14,737 bases of DNA from an uncultured Sphingobium sp. (GTDB taxonomy: Bacteria > Pseudomonadota > Alphaproteobacteria > Sphingomonadales > Sphingomonadaceae). The notes beneath the pieces were generated by a model. It made no database searches and was not told where the DNA came from. It worked only from the letters and a program-made list of their open reading frames with translations. The stretch is taken from positions 1-14,737 of the forward strand of contig CAJYHD010000201.1 of the NCBI GenBank assembly GCA_913773715.1, read 5' to 3'. The translations under genes were made by a program, and so were the position numbers. Positions 13,630-14,737 of the stretch are shown piece after piece (position 1 is the first letter of the stretch; each line of letters starts with the position of its first letter).

Positions 13630-14737
13630 GCTTGCAGCTGCGCCGCATCGCGCTGGAAAACTTTCGCAAGTTCCGCCAGCCTCACGAGATCGCCGGCCTC
13701 ACCAGCGGCCTCAACATCGTCATCGAACCCAACGAAACCGGCAAGTCCACCCTGCTCGACGCGGTGCGCGCGGCGCTGTTCCTGAAGCATGGCTCGAAGA
13801 CGCGGCTGATCTCGTCGTTCCAGCCCACCGGTGACAACGTCGGGCCGCAAGTCACCCTGGACTTCGAGATCGGTGGTGCGCCCTGGTCGCTCACAAAGCG
13901 CTTCCTCAGGTCGCCGACGATCGACTTGTCCGGCCCGCAGGGTCGCCACCAGGGCGACGCTGCCGAACAGGCACTCCAGGCGCTCCTCGGGTTCGAAACG
14001 GGCGCGCAAGGGTCCAGCTTCGAGAAGGACCTGCATGGCGCCTTGGGCATGCTCTGGGTGGCGCAGATGGACGGCCTGACGCTCAAGGCCCCGTGCGGAA
14101 CCGTGCGCGACCTGATCGGCGCGACGCTGGAGGGGGAAGCCGGAGCGATAGTGGGCAGCGCCGCGTTCGATCGGGTCAGCGCCCGGATCGAAGCGCAGTA
14201 CCTCAACTACTACACCGCGCGCAGCGGGGCAGCCACGGGACGCCTCTCCGCCACCCGCGCGCGCGTCGCCGAGGCGGCCGCCGCGCTCACCACGGCACAG
14301 CAGCGCGAGGAGGCGCTCGAAGCCGCCTTCACCGATCTCGAACAGACGCGGCAGAGCCTGCAGACCTTGCGGCGCGAGCTCGACGATGGCCAGGACAGTG
14401 CACAGCGGGCCGACCTCGTCGCGAAGCTGGAAACCGCACGCGGTGCCGCGCAGCAGCTCACCACGCGCCGGGCCGAAGCGGCCGCGACAGGCGCGCGGCT
14501 CGCAGGGCTTGAGGACCTTTCGAACCGGCATGGTGCCGCTCTGGAGCGCCAGGCGGCAGCTCAGGCCCGGCGGGACGAAGCAGTGAACGCACGCCAAGCG
14601 CTTGCCGCCGAACTACACTCTGAGCATGCCAGGACCAGCGAGGCGCGCACGGAGCTGGCGCAGGCCCTGGCAGCGCGCGACGCTGCCCGCACGGCCCTTG
14701 CCCAGGCGCGCGCGCAGGCGCTGGAGGATCGACGGCG
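13626..14737 (+). CDS. SbcC/YhaN-like AAA ATPase with coiled coil, 3'-partial
   Basis: The frame opens at ATG 13626, with GGAGG at 13612-13616, and stays open to the window edge (370 codons seen; relatives are commonly 850-1150 residues). It is the Rad50-like ATPase partner of the nuclease just upstream, and the overlap implies paired synthesis. The N-terminus reads MSLQLRRIALENFRKFR, then IVIEPNETGKSTLLDA: a Walker A loop at 34-42 whose first Gly is Glu (E34). Next come YhaN-type features such as the phrase LGMLWVAQMDGL. From about residue 205 the sequence turns into a long Ala/Arg/Glu-rich coiled coil that continues to the edge. The signature motif, Walker B and second coiled-coil arm lie outside. 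I infer an SMC-like end-processing or repair role from family and neighbour. Confidence 0.9.
   Translation, partial: MSLQLRRIALENFRKFRQPHEIAGLTSGLNIVIEPNETGKSTLLDAVRAALFLKHGSKTRLISSFQPTGDNVGPQVTLDFEIGGAPWSLTKRFLRSPTIDLSGPQGRHQGDAAEQALQALLGFETGAQGSSFEKDLHGALGMLWVAQMDGLTLKAPCGTVRDLIGATLEGEAGAIVGSAAFDRVSARIEAQYLNYYTARSGAATGRLSATRARVAEAAAALTTAQQREEALEAAFTDLEQTRQSLQTLRRELDDGQDSAQRADLVAKLETARGAAQQLTTRRAEAAATGARLAGLEDLSNRHGAALERQAAAQARRDEAVNARQALAAELHSEHARTSEARTELAQALAARDAARTALAQARAQALEDRR

Noticed and set aside
13413..14597. 394-codon antisense ORF opposite the SbcD/SbcC-like genes
   Set aside because: The sense frames have Walker A, metallophosphoesterase motifs and an ATGA overlap; the antisense frame has nothing recognisable.

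Overview
The window looks like chromosome (or a large replicon) of a GC-rich alphaproteobacterium, most likely a sphingomonad. This rests on the strong G/C bias at third codon positions, a MASE1 histidine kinase paired with a FixJ/NarL-type regulator, a small WGR protein of the alphaproteobacterial type, and diverged GAACG...GCGGAC intergenic repeats of a kind I associate with sphingomonads. No rRNA, tRNA or CRISPR array is visible.

Region 1 (1-3030) is mobile-element debris. The right end of a Tn3-family transposon enters from the left. Its transposase frame holds an in-frame TGA but keeps the whole DDE triad, and its stop codon lies inside a 38-bp terminal inverted repeat ending at 2492. 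The transposon sits in a remnant of an IS21-type istA gene. That remnant is itself joined in frame to the N-terminal half of a P-loop ATPase, so three layers are nested. Region 2 (3030-3617) has no convincing gene but holds two inverted repeats, a palindrome and a diverged pair of 59-bp direct repeats with a 93-bp period.

Region 3 (3618-9573) is a block of six co-directional genes. The first two, an unknown helical protein and a membrane-anchored coiled-coil protein, overlap by GTGA. After a gap of about 125 bp come an SPFH/virion-core-like protein with a SHOCT tail, a four-helix membrane protein (ATGA overlap), a zinc-ribbon membrane protein, and an exported glycine-zipper protein. The last four look like one operon building a membrane-associated assembly. 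This is the best candidate in the window for a poorly described system.

Region 4 (9584-12245) holds a convergent WGR-domain gene, then a divergently placed two-component pair (MASE1 histidine kinase and LuxR/NarL-family response regulator, ATGA overlap). An 18-bp motif found just after the regulator gene recurs, with 16 of 18 bases identical, upstream of the SPFH operon. This suggests, but does not prove, that the two-component pair controls that operon.

Region 5 (12246-14737) has a 250-bp non-coding stretch with dyads and a strong hairpin, then an SbcD/Mre11-like nuclease overlapping (ATGA) the start of its SbcC/YhaN-like ATPase partner, which runs off the right edge.
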